Below are positions 1-7,773 of a DNA stretch of 35,559 nucleotides, in pieces. How positions within the stretch are numbered: the stretch's first letter is position 1; each line of letters begins with the position of its first letter. This stretch comes from Zoogloea sp044344315 (GTDB taxonomy: Bacteria; Pseudomonadota; Gammaproteobacteria; Burkholderiales; Rhodocyclaceae). A model generated the notes under the pieces. That model ran no database searches and had not been told where the DNA came from. It saw nothing but the letters and a program-made list of their open reading frames with translations. The stretch is taken from NCBI RefSeq assembly GCF_044344315.1, contig NZ_JBIJDC010000040.1, forward strand, positions 1-35,559. Reading direction: 5' to 3'. A program made the translations under genes and the position numbers.

Positions 1-1097
1 TGATCGAGCCCGCCCCGCGCTTTCATACCTGCCCCTTCTCGAACCTCTACCTGGCCGGCCTGCGCAGCTGGGACAGCCTCGGCCACGGCTTCGAGGGCCT
101 GCGCGGCGCAGGGATCGAGGTCATCCATGCCCGGGCTGACGACGTGGACGCCAGCCGGCGCACCCTCCGCCTCTCCACGGGGCAGACCCTGGGCTGGGAC
201 CGGCTGGTGCTGTCCCCCGGCGTGGACATGCGCTGGGATGCCCTGGCGGGCTACGACGAAGCCGCCTCGCTGCTCGCCCCCCACGCCTGGAAGGCCGGCC
301 CGCAGACCCTGCTCCTGCGCCGGCAGATGGAGGCGATGGCCGACGGCGGCAGCTTTGTCATGGTCATCCCGGACAACCCCTTCCGCTGCCCCCCGGGACC
401 CTATGAGCGGGCGGCGATGGTGGCCCATTACTTCAAGCAGCACAAACCCCGATCCAAGATCCTCCTCCTCGACGCCAAGGACAATTTCTCCAAGAAGGGG
501 CTGTTCCAGCAGGGCTGGAAGGCCCTGTACGGCGACATGATCGAGTGGGTCGGGCTCGCCGACGATGGCCGGGTGACGCGGGTGGATGCCAGGGCGCTGA
601 CGGTGGAAACCGCCTTTGGCCAGGTACACAAAGCCGCCGTGCTCAACGTGATTCCGCCCCAGAAGGCCGGCTTCATTGCCGAACGGGCCGGCGTGGTGGA
701 CGCCAGCGGCTGGGTGCCGGTCAAGGCCGAGAGCTTCGAGACCCGGCAGGTGGCCGGTATCTACGCCCTGGGCGATGCCACGCTGGCCGCGCCGATGCCC
801 AAATCGGCCTTCGTGGCCAACACCCAGGCCAAGCTGGCCGCGGCCGCCATTGCCGCCGACCTGCTGGGCCGGGCTCCGCCGGCCGCTTTCTACGCCAACA
901 CCTGCTACAGCCTGATCGGCCCCGGTTACGGGATCTCCGTGGCGGGGGTGTACCGGGCCGAGGACGGTCGGATCATCGAGGTGCCGGGCTCCGGTGGCGT
1001 CAGCCCCGGCGATGCGGATGCCGGTTTCCGGGCGGCCGAAGCGGCCTACGGCGCGAGCTGGTATGCCGCAATCAGCGCCGACACCTGGGGCGCCTGA
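1..1097 (+). CDS. FccB-like sulfide dehydrogenase flavoprotein (5' truncated by window edge)
   Basis: The frame is open from base 3, with no start codon in the window, so the N-terminal FAD Rossmann fold lies outside. The visible part reads as the flavoprotein subunit of flavocytochrome c sulfide dehydrogenase (SoxF/FccB family), which oxidises sulfide in the periplasm and passes electrons to a c-type cytochrome. The TCPFSN motif (Cys codon at 30-32) matches the position of the 8-alpha-S-cysteinyl FAD linkage. RCPPGPYERA (about 385-415) and NTCYSLIGPG (about 897-927) carry the two cysteines of the redox-active disulfide. A YALGDA motif near 763-780 binds the FAD. No cytochrome subunit (fccA) gene is visible. 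The stop shares one base with the next start, so this gene opens or continues a sulfur operon. Family assignment is strong; the exact substrate (sulfide or another sulfane) is inferred. Confidence 0.85.
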   Translation, partial: IEPAPRFHTCPFSNLYLAGLRSWDSLGHGFEGLRGAGIEVIHARADDVDASRRTLRLSTGQTLGWDRLVLSPGVDMRWDALAGYDEAASLLAPHAWKAGPQTLLLRRQMEAMADGGSFVMVIPDNPFRCPPGPYERAAMVAHYFKQHKPRSKILLLDAKDNFSKKGLFQQGWKALYGDMIEWVGLADDGRVTRVDARALTVETAFGQVHKAAVLNVIPPQKAGFIAERAGVVDASGWVPVKAESFETRQVAGIYALGDATLAAPMPKSAFVANTQAKLAAAAIAADLLGRAPPAAFYANTCYSLIGPGYGISVAGVYRAEDGRIIEVPGSGGVSPGDADAGFRAAEAAYGASWYAAISADTWGA

Positions 1098-2152
1098 TGA
1101 TGACGCTGCTGGGAGCCGGCTTTGTACTCGGATGCGCGTTCGGGATGGCGGCGCGTCTCGGCGACTTCTGCCTGCTCCGGGGCCTCCGGCAGGCCCGCGA
1201 CCAGCAGGACGATGGCCGGGCCCTGCGCGCCTGGGCCCTGGCACTGGCCGTGGCCATCGCCGCCACCCAGGGGCTGGCCTGGCTGCAGGAGATCGAACCG
1301 GCCCGGGCCCAGGTCGTTCGCAGCAGCATCGCCCTGCCCGCGGTGCTGGTGGGTGGAGCCCTGTTCGGGCTCGGCATGGTACTGGCGCGCAGTTGCGGTG
1401 CCCGCGCCCTGGTATTGCTGGCAGGCGGCAACCTGCGTGCCCTGGTCGTGCTGGCCAGCCTCGGACTGGCCGCGCAGGCCACCCTGACCGGCATCCTCGC
1501 GCCGCTGCGCCAGACCCTCCAGGGCTTCGGGCAGCTACAACTGGAAGCCGGGACCCTGCCGGCGCAACTACAGCTGGCGGGGATGAGCGCCACACCAGCC
1601 ATACTGCTCGCGGCGCTGCCACCCATCGCCGTGCTGCTGTGGTTCGCGCTGCGCCAACCGGGCCTGCGCCGGGCCCCACGGGAGGCCGCCGCCGCCAGTC
1701 TGATCGGCGCGCTGGTGGCGCTGGGCTGGTGGCTCACGTCCCATGTGGATGTGGACCCCTTCGATCCGGCAGCCCCCACCTCCCTGAGCTTCATCGGCCC
1801 GGTGGCCGAGAGCTTTCTGTATCTGCAGCTGGCCGTGGGGCGTGACCTGAACCTGGGGCCGGTGATGGTGCTGGGCACGCTGGCCGGTGCCGGTGGCGTC
1901 GCCCTGGTCACCCGTTCCTTCAAGCTGGCGGGCTTCGACAGCCCGCAGCGCCTGCTGGCATCCCTGGCCGGCGGCAGCCTGATGGGCTTTGGCGGCGTAC
2001 TGGCGGTGGGCTGCTCCATCGGCCAGGGCCTGTCCGGCCTGTCCACCCTGGCCCTGGCCAGCATTCCGGCCTGTCTCGGCATCGTGCTGGGCTGCCACAT
2101 CGGCCTGGCGGCCGAAAATTCGATCCACTCCCTGAGGGGGCATACACCATGA
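1097..2152 (+). CDS. YeeE/YedE (TsuA-type) sulfur transport membrane protein
   Basis: A 351-residue polytopic inner-membrane protein starting at the ATG that overlaps the upstream stop by one base; a second in-frame ATG follows directly. It shows the family's duplicated architecture of glycine-rich helices with membrane-embedded cysteines: GCAFG and DFCLLRG near the N-terminus, ARSCGARAL in the middle and VGCSIGQGLSG near the C-terminus. Members such as TsuA (YeeE) import thiosulfate, passing it along a line of Cys residues. Others are assumed to move sulfur atoms or sulfane species. Its place between two sulfide-dehydrogenase-like flavoproteins and soxYZ suggests that it moves a sulfur compound between periplasm and cytoplasm for the same pathway. 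The end overlaps the next gene as ATGA, indicating translational coupling. Direction and substrate of transport are inferred. Confidence 0.85.
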   Translation: MMTLLGAGFVLGCAFGMAARLGDFCLLRGLRQARDQQDDGRALRAWALALAVAIAATQGLAWLQEIEPARAQVVRSSIALPAVLVGGALFGLGMVLARSCGARALVLLAGGNLRALVVLASLGLAAQATLTGILAPLRQTLQGFGQLQLEAGTLPAQLQLAGMSATPAILLAALPPIAVLLWFALRQPGLRRAPREAAAASLIGALVALGWWLTSHVDVDPFDPAAPTSLSFIGPVAESFLYLQLAVGRDLNLGPVMVLGTLAGAGGVALVTRSFKLAGFDSPQRLLASLAGGSLMGFGGVLAVGCSIGQGLSGLSTLALASIPACLGIVLGCHIGLAAENSIHSLRGHTP

Positions 2153-3492
2153 ATCGTCGCAACTTCCTGATCACTCCGCCCGCCATGGCCCTCGCCCTGG
2201 GCCTGGGCAGCACGCCGCTGCAGTCGCTGGCCGCCCCGGCCATCCTCACCCCCGCCTCGCGCATCCTGCCCCGCGAGGGCAAGAAGCCGCGCATCGTCAT
2301 CTGTGGCGGCGGCTGGGGCGGCATGACCGCGGCGCGCTACCTGCGCGAGCTCATCCCGAACTCCGACGTGGTGCTGCTGGAGCGCAACCCCACCTTCTGG
2401 TCCGGCCCCATGAGCAACAAGTGGCTGATCGACATCGTGAACACCGATTTCGTGAACCACGACATGCAGCGCCCGGCCAACCGCTACGGCTACACCCTGC
2501 TGCAGACCGAGGTGATGGGCTTCGAGCGCGACCGCAAGCTGGTGCGCACGGCCCACGGCCTGATCGAATATGACTTCCTGATCCTCTCCGGCGGCATCCG
2601 CAATGCCTACGAGGCCTGGTTCGGCAACGATCAGCGGGCCATCGACCACACCCGCACCCACTTCCCGTCGGCCTACATCCCCAACGCCGAGATGTTCGCC
2701 CTCAAGCGCAAGATCCAGGAGTTCAAGGGTGGCACCCTGGTCATGACCCTGCCCCCGCCGCCCCATCGCTGCCCGCCGTCGCCCTATGAGCGGGCCTGTC
2801 TGATCGCCTGGCACATCAAGAAGAACCGCATCCCGGGCAAGATCCTGATCCTCGATCCGAAGCCGAAGGTCGCCCCCATCCACATGGGTTACCAGACCGC
2901 CTTCCGCGAGCTCTACCCGGACATCATCACCCACGTGCCCAACGCCCGGGTGCAGGAGCTGGATCCGTTCAACAAGCGCATCAAGACCAGCGCCGGCGAG
3001 TTCAGGTTCGACGACGCGATCCTGATGCCGCCCCACCAGGCCGCCGAGATGGTGTGGCAGGCCGACCTGATCGGCAAGGACGCCAACGGCAAGCCCACCG
3101 GCTGGGCCGACATGCACCCGCGCCTCTTCCACGCCCACAGCGACGACAGCGTGTACTTCGTCGGTGACCTGATGGGCGCCATCTCCGACCAGTTCGGCCA
3201 CTACCCGAAGAGTGGCCACGTGGCCAACTACGTCGGCCGCATCGTGGCGCGGAACATCGCCGAGCGCGTGTCCGGCAAGGAAGTCGTTGCGCGCCTGCCC
3301 GACAACCTGTGCTACATGATGGTCAACGCCGAGCCCCAGGAAGAGATTTCGGTCAAGTTCGAGTACGAGGTCGATCCCGCCTCGGGCAAGGTCATCCAGA
3401 CCCAGATCGACATGGACGTTCGCACCGAAGACCTGGTTAAGGAAGACTTCGCCTGGATCAAAGAGAAGTTCAGCGACTTCCTGGCTATCTGA
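2149..3492 (+). CDS. Tat-exported FccB-like FAD oxidoreductase lacking the covalent-FAD cysteine
   Basis: A 447-residue flavoprotein of the flavocytochrome c sulfide dehydrogenase family. The N-terminus has a twin-arginine signal (NRRNFL) and a hydrophobic stretch to about residue 29. The FAD-binding GGGWGG motif is at 53-58, and FVGDLMG near 337-343 is the second FAD contact. The two disulfide cysteines are present: C208 in RCPPSPYERA and C388 in NLCYMM. Where the upstream paralogue has TCPFSN, this protein reads SGPMSN (G86), so the usual thioether link to FAD cannot form and the cofactor is probably non-covalent. The C-terminus is a long charged tail (DMDVRTEDLVKEDF) like that of sulfide dehydrogenases that dock a cytochrome. 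It is coupled to the YeeE/YedE gene by an ATGA overlap and followed by soxY. It may be a sulfide dehydrogenase or an FAD protein acting on SoxYZ-bound sulfur. Confidence 0.85.
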   Translation: MNRRNFLITPPAMALALGLGSTPLQSLAAPAILTPASRILPREGKKPRIVICGGGWGGMTAARYLRELIPNSDVVLLERNPTFWSGPMSNKWLIDIVNTDFVNHDMQRPANRYGYTLLQTEVMGFERDRKLVRTAHGLIEYDFLILSGGIRNAYEAWFGNDQRAIDHTRTHFPSAYIPNAEMFALKRKIQEFKGGTLVMTLPPPPHRCPPSPYERACLIAWHIKKNRIPGKILILDPKPKVAPIHMGYQTAFRELYPDIITHVPNARVQELDPFNKRIKTSAGEFRFDDAILMPPHQAAEMVWQADLIGKDANGKPTGWADMHPRLFHAHSDDSVYFVGDLMGAISDQFGHYPKSGHVANYVGRIVARNIAERVSGKEVVARLPDNLCYMMVNAEPQEEISVKFEYEVDPASGKVIQTQIDMDVRTEDLVKEDFAWIKEKFSDFLAI

Positions 3493-3508
3493 ACAGGTGA
3501 TACGCAGC

Positions 3509-3988
3509 ATGAAACGACGTGATTTCGTGACCCGCAGCGCGGCGCTGGGTGGCGCCCTGGTGCTGCCCGGCAGCCTTGCCCAGGCCCAGTCGAAACCGGC
3601 CGCCGCCGCCCCCCTGGCGCCCAACCCGGCCGAGTTCAAGCGCGCCATGGCGGAATTCGTGGGCACCGCCAGGCCGGTCGAAGGGGGGCTCAAGCTGGAG
3701 CTTCCGGTGCTGGCCGACAACCCCGGCGCGGTGCCCGTGCATGTATGGGTGACCCTGCCGATCACGGAAAGCCACTACTGCAGGGAGCTCATCGTGCTGG
3801 CCGAGCTGAACCCCTCGCCCGTGGCCTGCCGCTTCCGCTTCTCGCCGGCGGCGGGCACCGCGGAAGCCGCCGTCCGCCTGCGTCTGAGCCAGACCCAGAC
3901 CATCCACGCCCTGGCCCGGATGAGTGACGGCAAGGTGCTCGCCACCCAGCAGGCCATCACCGTGGCGGCCAGTGGCTGCGGCATGTAA
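3509..3988 (+). CDS. soxY: SoxY-type sulfur carrier protein
   Basis: A 159-residue periplasmic carrier subunit that bears sulfur intermediates on a C-terminal cysteine while paired with SoxZ. The start ATG at 3509 is chosen because AGGTGA sits 8 nt upstream and the protein then begins with a Tat signal (KRRDFV and a hydrophobic run to about residue 26); a GTG at 3497 is a weaker alternative. The central region (LELPVLADNPGAVPVHVWV and the following strands) is typical of SoxY. The C-terminus ends SGCGM rather than the classical GGCGG, so the carrier Cys is third from the end but the flanking glycines differ. It lies 16 nt after the flavoprotein stop and 12 nt before soxZ, with no soxXA or soxB in view. 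This suggests use with the sulfide dehydrogenases rather than in a full Sox complex encoded here. Confidence 0.88.
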   Translation: MKRRDFVTRSAALGGALVLPGSLAQAQSKPAAAAPLAPNPAEFKRAMAEFVGTARPVEGGLKLELPVLADNPGAVPVHVWVTLPITESHYCRELIVLAELNPSPVACRFRFSPAAGTAEAAVRLRLSQTQTIHALARMSDGKVLATQQAITVAASGCGM

Positions 3989-4000
3989 GGAGGCACCCGA

Positions 4001-4327
4001 ATGGCAAAACCACCCCGCATCTGGGTCAGCAACGCCAAGCCCGCCCGGGGCGAGATCGTGCGTGTGCGCGCCCAGATCGAGCATCAGATGGAAAGCGGCC
4101 TGCGCAGCGATGAAGCAGGCAGGCTGCGGCCGCGCAACATCGTCAGGAAGTTTGAAGCCCGTCTCGGGCAGACCCTGCTGTTTACCTGGGAACCGGGGAT
4201 CAGCATCGCCCAGAACCCCTACATCGAGTTCACCTTCGCCGCCCGGGAGAGCGGCGAGCTGGTGATGGTGTGGACCGACGAGAAGGACCCGCCCCTCGAG
4301 GCACGCAAGACCATCACCCTGTCCTGA
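4001..4327 (+). CDS. soxZ: SoxZ sulfur carrier partner
   Basis: A 108-residue protein that forms the heterodimer with SoxY and presents its sulfur-loaded C-terminal arm to Sox enzymes. It has no signal of its own, as expected, because SoxZ is exported folded with SoxY through Tat. The start is supported by AAGGAGG 7 nt before the ATG. Family features are the N-terminal strand (PPRIWVSNAKPARGEIVRVR), the EHQMESGLR segment, and the C-terminal WTDEKDPPLEARKTITLS. Length equals the usual family size. It is the last gene of the sulfur locus: downstream, a GC-rich palindrome (4369-4380) without a T-run is the only terminator-like structure before the TetR promoter. Confidence 0.93.
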   Translation: MAKPPRIWVSNAKPARGEIVRVRAQIEHQMESGLRSDEAGRLRPRNIVRKFEARLGQTLLFTWEPGISIAQNPYIEFTFAARESGELVMVWTDEKDPPLEARKTITLS

Positions 4328-4385
4328 AACAGGGCGCAGCGCGGAGGCGGGCGGACGTGCCAGCCCCCGCGGCGCGCCGCAGGCC

Positions 4386-4414
4386 TTGACCCGGTTCAGT
4401 CAATCGACTAACTT
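4386..4414 (+). promoter_or_regulatory. Candidate sigma-70 promoter of the TetR-RND efflux operon
   Basis: TTGACC (4386-4391) and TAACTT (4409-4414) are separated by exactly 17 nt and lie 30 nt before the TetR start codon. The -35 is close to consensus and the -10 is weak (3 of 6). The 44-bp palindrome at 4393-4436 begins directly after the -35 and covers spacer and -10, so a bound repressor would block polymerase. Predicted by eye only. Confidence 0.5.
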
Positions 4415-4436
4415 AAGTCAGTCGATTGACTGAACC
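4393..4436. promoter_or_regulatory. 44-bp inverted repeat, probable TetR autoregulatory operator
   Basis: The 17-bp arms GGTTCAGTCAATCGACT (4393-4409) and AGTCGATTGACTGAACC (4420-4436) are perfect reverse complements around a centre that itself contains the palindrome ACTTAAGT. Each arm holds a smaller dyad of the form AGTC-N4-GACT (4398-4409 and 4420-4431), with centres 22 bp apart, about two helical turns. This fits two repressor dimers side by side. It lies immediately upstream of a TetR-family gene and over its likely promoter. Confidence 0.75.
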
Positions 4437-4444
4437 CGCCCTGC

Positions 4445-5176
4445 ATGGCGGCGCAAGTGCCCATGAACGTTCCTCCCCCGCCCAGCCACACCCCCATCCG
4501 CAGTGACGGCACGCTGGCACGGCGGCGCCTGCTGGAAGCGGCGCTGCAGCTGTTTGCCGACAAGGGCTACCAGAAGACCTCGACCCGCGAGATCGCCGAT
4601 GCGGCGGGGGTGAACCTGGGCTCCATCAGCTACTACTTTGGCGACAAGCCGGGCCTCTACCGGGCAGTGTTCTGCGAATCCTTCTGCGACGCCACAGCCG
4701 CGCCGGACATCCTGCAGGCCCGGGACTGCCTGCCCGACCCCACGACCACCGCACTCGACCCGGATGCCGCGCTGGCGGCCTTCTTCTTCAACTTCCTGCA
4801 CCCCCTCAAGCAGGGAGCCTTGATCCGCCTGGTGATGCGCCTGCACTTCCGCGAGCTGGTGGAGCCCAGCGGGGTGATGGGCACCGAGATGGACGACGAT
4901 CTGGCCGATCTCTTCCGCAACATGAGCCGGCTGATCAGCCGGCGCCTCGGCCTGGACGCCCCCGACACCGACACCGACACCCTGCGCCTGACCCACGCCG
5001 TGCTCGGCATGGCCATGCACTTCTTCGTCGCCCAGGATCTGGTTGACCAGGTCAGCCCCGAACTGGTCGCCAAGCCCGAATCCATCGATGTGCTGGCCGA
5101 ACGCCTTGCCGCCTGGGCGGCCGGGATGATCGATTCCGAAGCACGCCGCCGCCAGCCCCCTGGAGAGCTCGTCTGA
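4445..5176 (+). CDS. TetR-family regulator (CerR/DUF1956-type) of an RND efflux operon
   Basis: A 243-residue one-component repressor. The N-terminal TetR helix-turn-helix spans about residues 26-76: RRRLLEAALQLFADKGYQKT, then TSTREIADAAGV, then NLGSISYYFGDKPGLYRAVF. The C-terminal ligand domain is all-helical and resembles the CerR/YbiH (DUF1956) group, with the HFRELVEPSGV and LRLTHAVLGMAMHFF segments typical of that set. An alternative ATG at 4463 would shorten it by six residues. The stop shares one base with the start of the outer-membrane factor, so regulator and pump form one operon. The palindrome overlapping the upstream promoter suggests autorepression relieved by a pump substrate. 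The inducer cannot be told from the sequence. Confidence 0.88.
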   Translation: MAAQVPMNVPPPPSHTPIRSDGTLARRRLLEAALQLFADKGYQKTSTREIADAAGVNLGSISYYFGDKPGLYRAVFCESFCDATAAPDILQARDCLPDPTTTALDPDAALAAFFFNFLHPLKQGALIRLVMRLHFRELVEPSGVMGTEMDDDLADLFRNMSRLISRRLGLDAPDTDTDTLRLTHAVLGMAMHFFVAQDLVDQVSPELVAKPESIDVLAERLAAWAAGMIDSEARRRQPPGELV

Positions 5177-6615
5177 TGCGCCACCTCTACCTTCTCAGCC
5201 TGCTGCTGGCTCTGCCCGCCTGCTCCCTGCTGCCCCGGGTCGGCCCCGACTACCAGCCCGCCCCCCTGGCCGCCCCCACCGGCTGGCACGCCCCCCTGCC
5301 CCACGACGGCAAGCTCGGCACCCTCAACGACTGGTGGCGGCAACTGGATGACCCCGCCCTGTCCGGCCTGATCGACGCCGCCCAGCGCGAAAGCGCCACC
5401 CTGGCCCAAGCCCGCGCCCGCATCGCCCAGGCCCGCTCCGATGCGGTGGCCGCCGGCGTGGCTGGGATGCCGACGGTGGATGGCAGCCTCGCCGCCAAGC
5501 GCGCCGCCTTCACCTTCGGCGCCCCCACCACCTTCCAGACCACCCGCCAGGCCTCGCTGATGGCCAATTGGGAGATCGACCTGTTCGGCGGCATCGCCCG
5601 GAGCCAGGAAGCCGCGGAGGCCCGCCTCGCCGCCACCCAGGCGCGCTGGCACGAAGCCCGCGTGTCGGTGGCCGCCGAAACGGCCAATGCCTACCTGCAA
5701 CTGCGCTACCAGGAACGCCGGCTGGCCCAGGCCGAAGCCGATGCCAGTTCCCGGGCCGAGACGGCACGCCTCATCGACACCCTCGGCCGCGCCGGCCTCA
5801 GCGCCCCGGCCCAGGTGGCCCTGGCCGCCGCCAGCGCCGCCGACGCCGCCGCCGCCCTGACCGAACTGCGCGCCGGACGTGAGCAGCAGATCAAGGCCCT
5901 GGTGGCGCTCACCGGCCTGGACGAGACCGCCCTGCGCAACCAGCTGAAGACCGCCGACGGGCGCTTCCCGCACCCGGCCGCCTTTGCCATCGAAGCCCTG
6001 CCGGCCAGCCTGCTGGCCCAACGCCCCGACGTGGCCGCCGCCGAACGCGACCTGGCCGCCGCCAGCGCCGCCATCGGCAGCGCCAAGGCCTCGCGCTATC
6101 CGCGCCTCAGCCTGAGCGGCTTCATCACCCCGCTGCGCCTCAACACCAACGGCGACCGCATGTCGGCCACCACCTGGTCCATCGGCCCGACCCTGTCCAT
6201 GCCCCTGCTCGACGGCGGTCGCATCGGCGCCCGGGTGGAAGCGGCCGAAGCCGACTACGCCGCCGCCGCCGCGGCCTACCGCCAGAAGGCGCGCGACGCC
6301 GTCGCCGAGGTGGAGCAGGCCCTGGTGCGCCTGGACGCCGCAACCGCCCGGGAAGCCGACGTACGCCGCGCCGCCCGGGATTACCGGGTGGCCTTCACGG
6401 CCACCGAGGCGCGCCAGCGCGCCGGCTTTGCCAGCCTGATGGAACTCGAGGAATCCCGCCGCACCCTGCTCGCCGCCGACACCACCCTGGCCGGCTGGGA
6501 GCAGGAACGCGTCGCCGCCTGGGTCGCCCTGTACCGGGCGGTCGGTGGCGGCTGGCCGTCGGCCGATCCTTCACCCTCTTCCCCCCAAGCCGCCCTCTCC
6601 GGAGACGCCCGATGA
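5176..6615 (+). CDS. RND efflux outer-membrane factor lipoprotein (NodT family)
   Basis: A 479-residue TolC-like outer-membrane channel. The signal peptide ends in the lipobox LPAC, giving a lipid-anchored N-terminal Cys as in OprM/NodT proteins. The mature protein shows the family start (VGPDYQPAPLAAPTGW, then WWRQLDDPALSGLIDAA) and two copies of the outer-membrane efflux repeat, each with long alanine-rich coiled-coil helices. One repeat covers about residues 60-240 and the second about 265-460. RPDVAAAERDLAAASAAIG and SMPLLDGGRIGARV are the usual second-half landmarks. It overlaps the regulator by one base and the fusion protein by ATGA. It would form the exit duct of the tripartite pump encoded by the next two genes. 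Confidence 0.93.
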   Translation: MRHLYLLSLLLALPACSLLPRVGPDYQPAPLAAPTGWHAPLPHDGKLGTLNDWWRQLDDPALSGLIDAAQRESATLAQARARIAQARSDAVAAGVAGMPTVDGSLAAKRAAFTFGAPTTFQTTRQASLMANWEIDLFGGIARSQEAAEARLAATQARWHEARVSVAAETANAYLQLRYQERRLAQAEADASSRAETARLIDTLGRAGLSAPAQVALAAASAADAAAALTELRAGREQQIKALVALTGLDETALRNQLKTADGRFPHPAAFAIEALPASLLAQRPDVAAAERDLAAASAAIGSAKASRYPRLSLSGFITPLRLNTNGDRMSATTWSIGPTLSMPLLDGGRIGARVEAAEADYAAAAAAYRQKARDAVAEVEQALVRLDAATAREADVRRAARDYRVAFTATEARQRAGFASLMELEESRRTLLAADTTLAGWEQERVAAWVALYRAVGGGWPSADPSPSSPQAALSGDAR

Positions 6616-7766
6616 TCGCCGCCAGCCGCACCCTTCTCGCCCTTGCCGGCCTCACCTGCCTGGCCGCCTGCTCGTCCGGCGAGGATGCCCCCGCCGCTCC
6701 GGCTGCGACCGCAACACCGGCGAGCCCGGCCAAACCGGCCCTGACGGTTACCGTCGCCAGCCCCGAGAGCCGCGACATGGAACGCCGCCTGACCGCCAAC
6801 GGCAGCATCGCCGCCTGGCAGGAAGCCTCCCTGGGCGCCGAATCCGGCGGCCTGCGCCTGATCGACGTGAAGGTGAACGTGGGTGCCCGCGTGAAGCGCG
6901 GCGAGCTGCTCGCCGAGTTCGCCGCCGACATCCCCGTGGCCGACCAGGCCCAGGCCCGCGCGGCCCTGGCCGAGGCCGAGGCCGCCCTGCAGGAGGCCCG
7001 CGGCAACGCCGGTCGGGCCCGCAGCGTGGATGGCACCGGTGCCCTCAGCGCCCAGCAGCTGCAGCAATACCTCACCGCCGAAGCCGCCGCCGACGCCCGG
7101 GTGAAGGCCGCCCGGGCCAGCCTGGCCGCCGCCGACCTGCGCCTGCGCCACACCAAGGTCCTGGCCAGCGACGACGGCGTGATCTCCTTCCGCGCCCCGG
7201 CCGCCACCCTTGGCGCCGTGGTGCCCCAGGGCCAGGAGCTGTTCCGCCTGATCCGCCAACATCGCCTGGAATGGCGCGCCGACGTACCCGCCGCCGAGCT
7301 GGCCCGGGTGCACGCCGGCCAGAAGGTGCGCATCACCGCACCGGGCGGCAGCCAGGTCACCGGCAGCGTCCGCACCGTGGCCCCCACCGTGGACACCCAG
7401 ACCCGCAACGCGCTGGTGTACGTGGACCTGCCCGCCGGTGCCGGCAATGGCGCCGAGGCCGCCTTCAAGGCCGGCATGTTCGCCCGCGGCGATTTTGCCC
7501 TGGGCCAGTCCCGCGGCCTGACCCTGCCGCGCCAGGCCGTGGCCATGCGCGACGGCTTCAACCACGTCTTCCTGGTCGGCGCCGACAACCGCGTCACCCA
7601 GGCCAAGGTCGAAGTCGGCTATCGGGACGCGGAGCGGGTCGAGATCCTCTCCGGCATCAAGCCCGACGCCCGCGTGGTGGCCAGCGGCGCCGGCTTCCTC
7701 AACGACGGCGACCTGGTCCAGGTAGTGCCGCCGAGCGTCCAGGCCCTCGCCCCGACCACCCGCTGA
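6612..7766 (+). CDS. RND efflux periplasmic adaptor (membrane fusion protein)
   Basis: A 384-residue HlyD/AcrA-type adaptor. The signal peptide ends at the lipobox LAAC, so it is anchored in the inner membrane by lipid. A lipoyl/barrel-sandwich half follows (NGSIAAWQEASLGAESGGLR and VNVGARVKRGELLAEF), then a helical hairpin (about residues 120-175, AQARAALAEAEAALQEARG), the second lipoyl half (ASDDGVISFRAPAATLGAVV) and beta-barrel and membrane-proximal domains. It joins the channel at 5176-6615 with the pump at 7774-10887. It starts inside the previous stop (ATGA) and ends 7 nt before the pump gene. The hairpin is short, nearer to the HAE1/HME-type RND adaptors than to ABC-pump adaptors. Confidence 0.93.
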   Translation: MIAASRTLLALAGLTCLAACSSGEDAPAAPAATATPASPAKPALTVTVASPESRDMERRLTANGSIAAWQEASLGAESGGLRLIDVKVNVGARVKRGELLAEFAADIPVADQAQARAALAEAEAALQEARGNAGRARSVDGTGALSAQQLQQYLTAEAAADARVKAARASLAAADLRLRHTKVLASDDGVISFRAPAATLGAVVPQGQELFRLIRQHRLEWRADVPAAELARVHAGQKVRITAPGGSQVTGSVRTVAPTVDTQTRNALVYVDLPAGAGNGAEAAFKAGMFARGDFALGQSRGLTLPRQAVAMRDGFNHVFLVGADNRVTQAKVEVGYRDAERVEILSGIKPDARVVASGAGFLNDGDLVQVVPPSVQALAPTTR

Positions 7767-7773
7767 GCGCGCC

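Noticed and set aside
1072..3765. Very long minus-strand open frame across the sulfur locus, and similar long frames opposite the RND and transglutaminase genes
   Set aside because: High GC leaves antisense frames open; compositions are low-complexity Gly/His/Gln/Arg-rich and the plus-strand genes are clear family members.
4369..4380. GCGGCGCGCCGC palindrome after soxZ as a terminator
   Set aside because: No T-run and a self-complementary core without a loop; kept only as a weak remark under soxZ.
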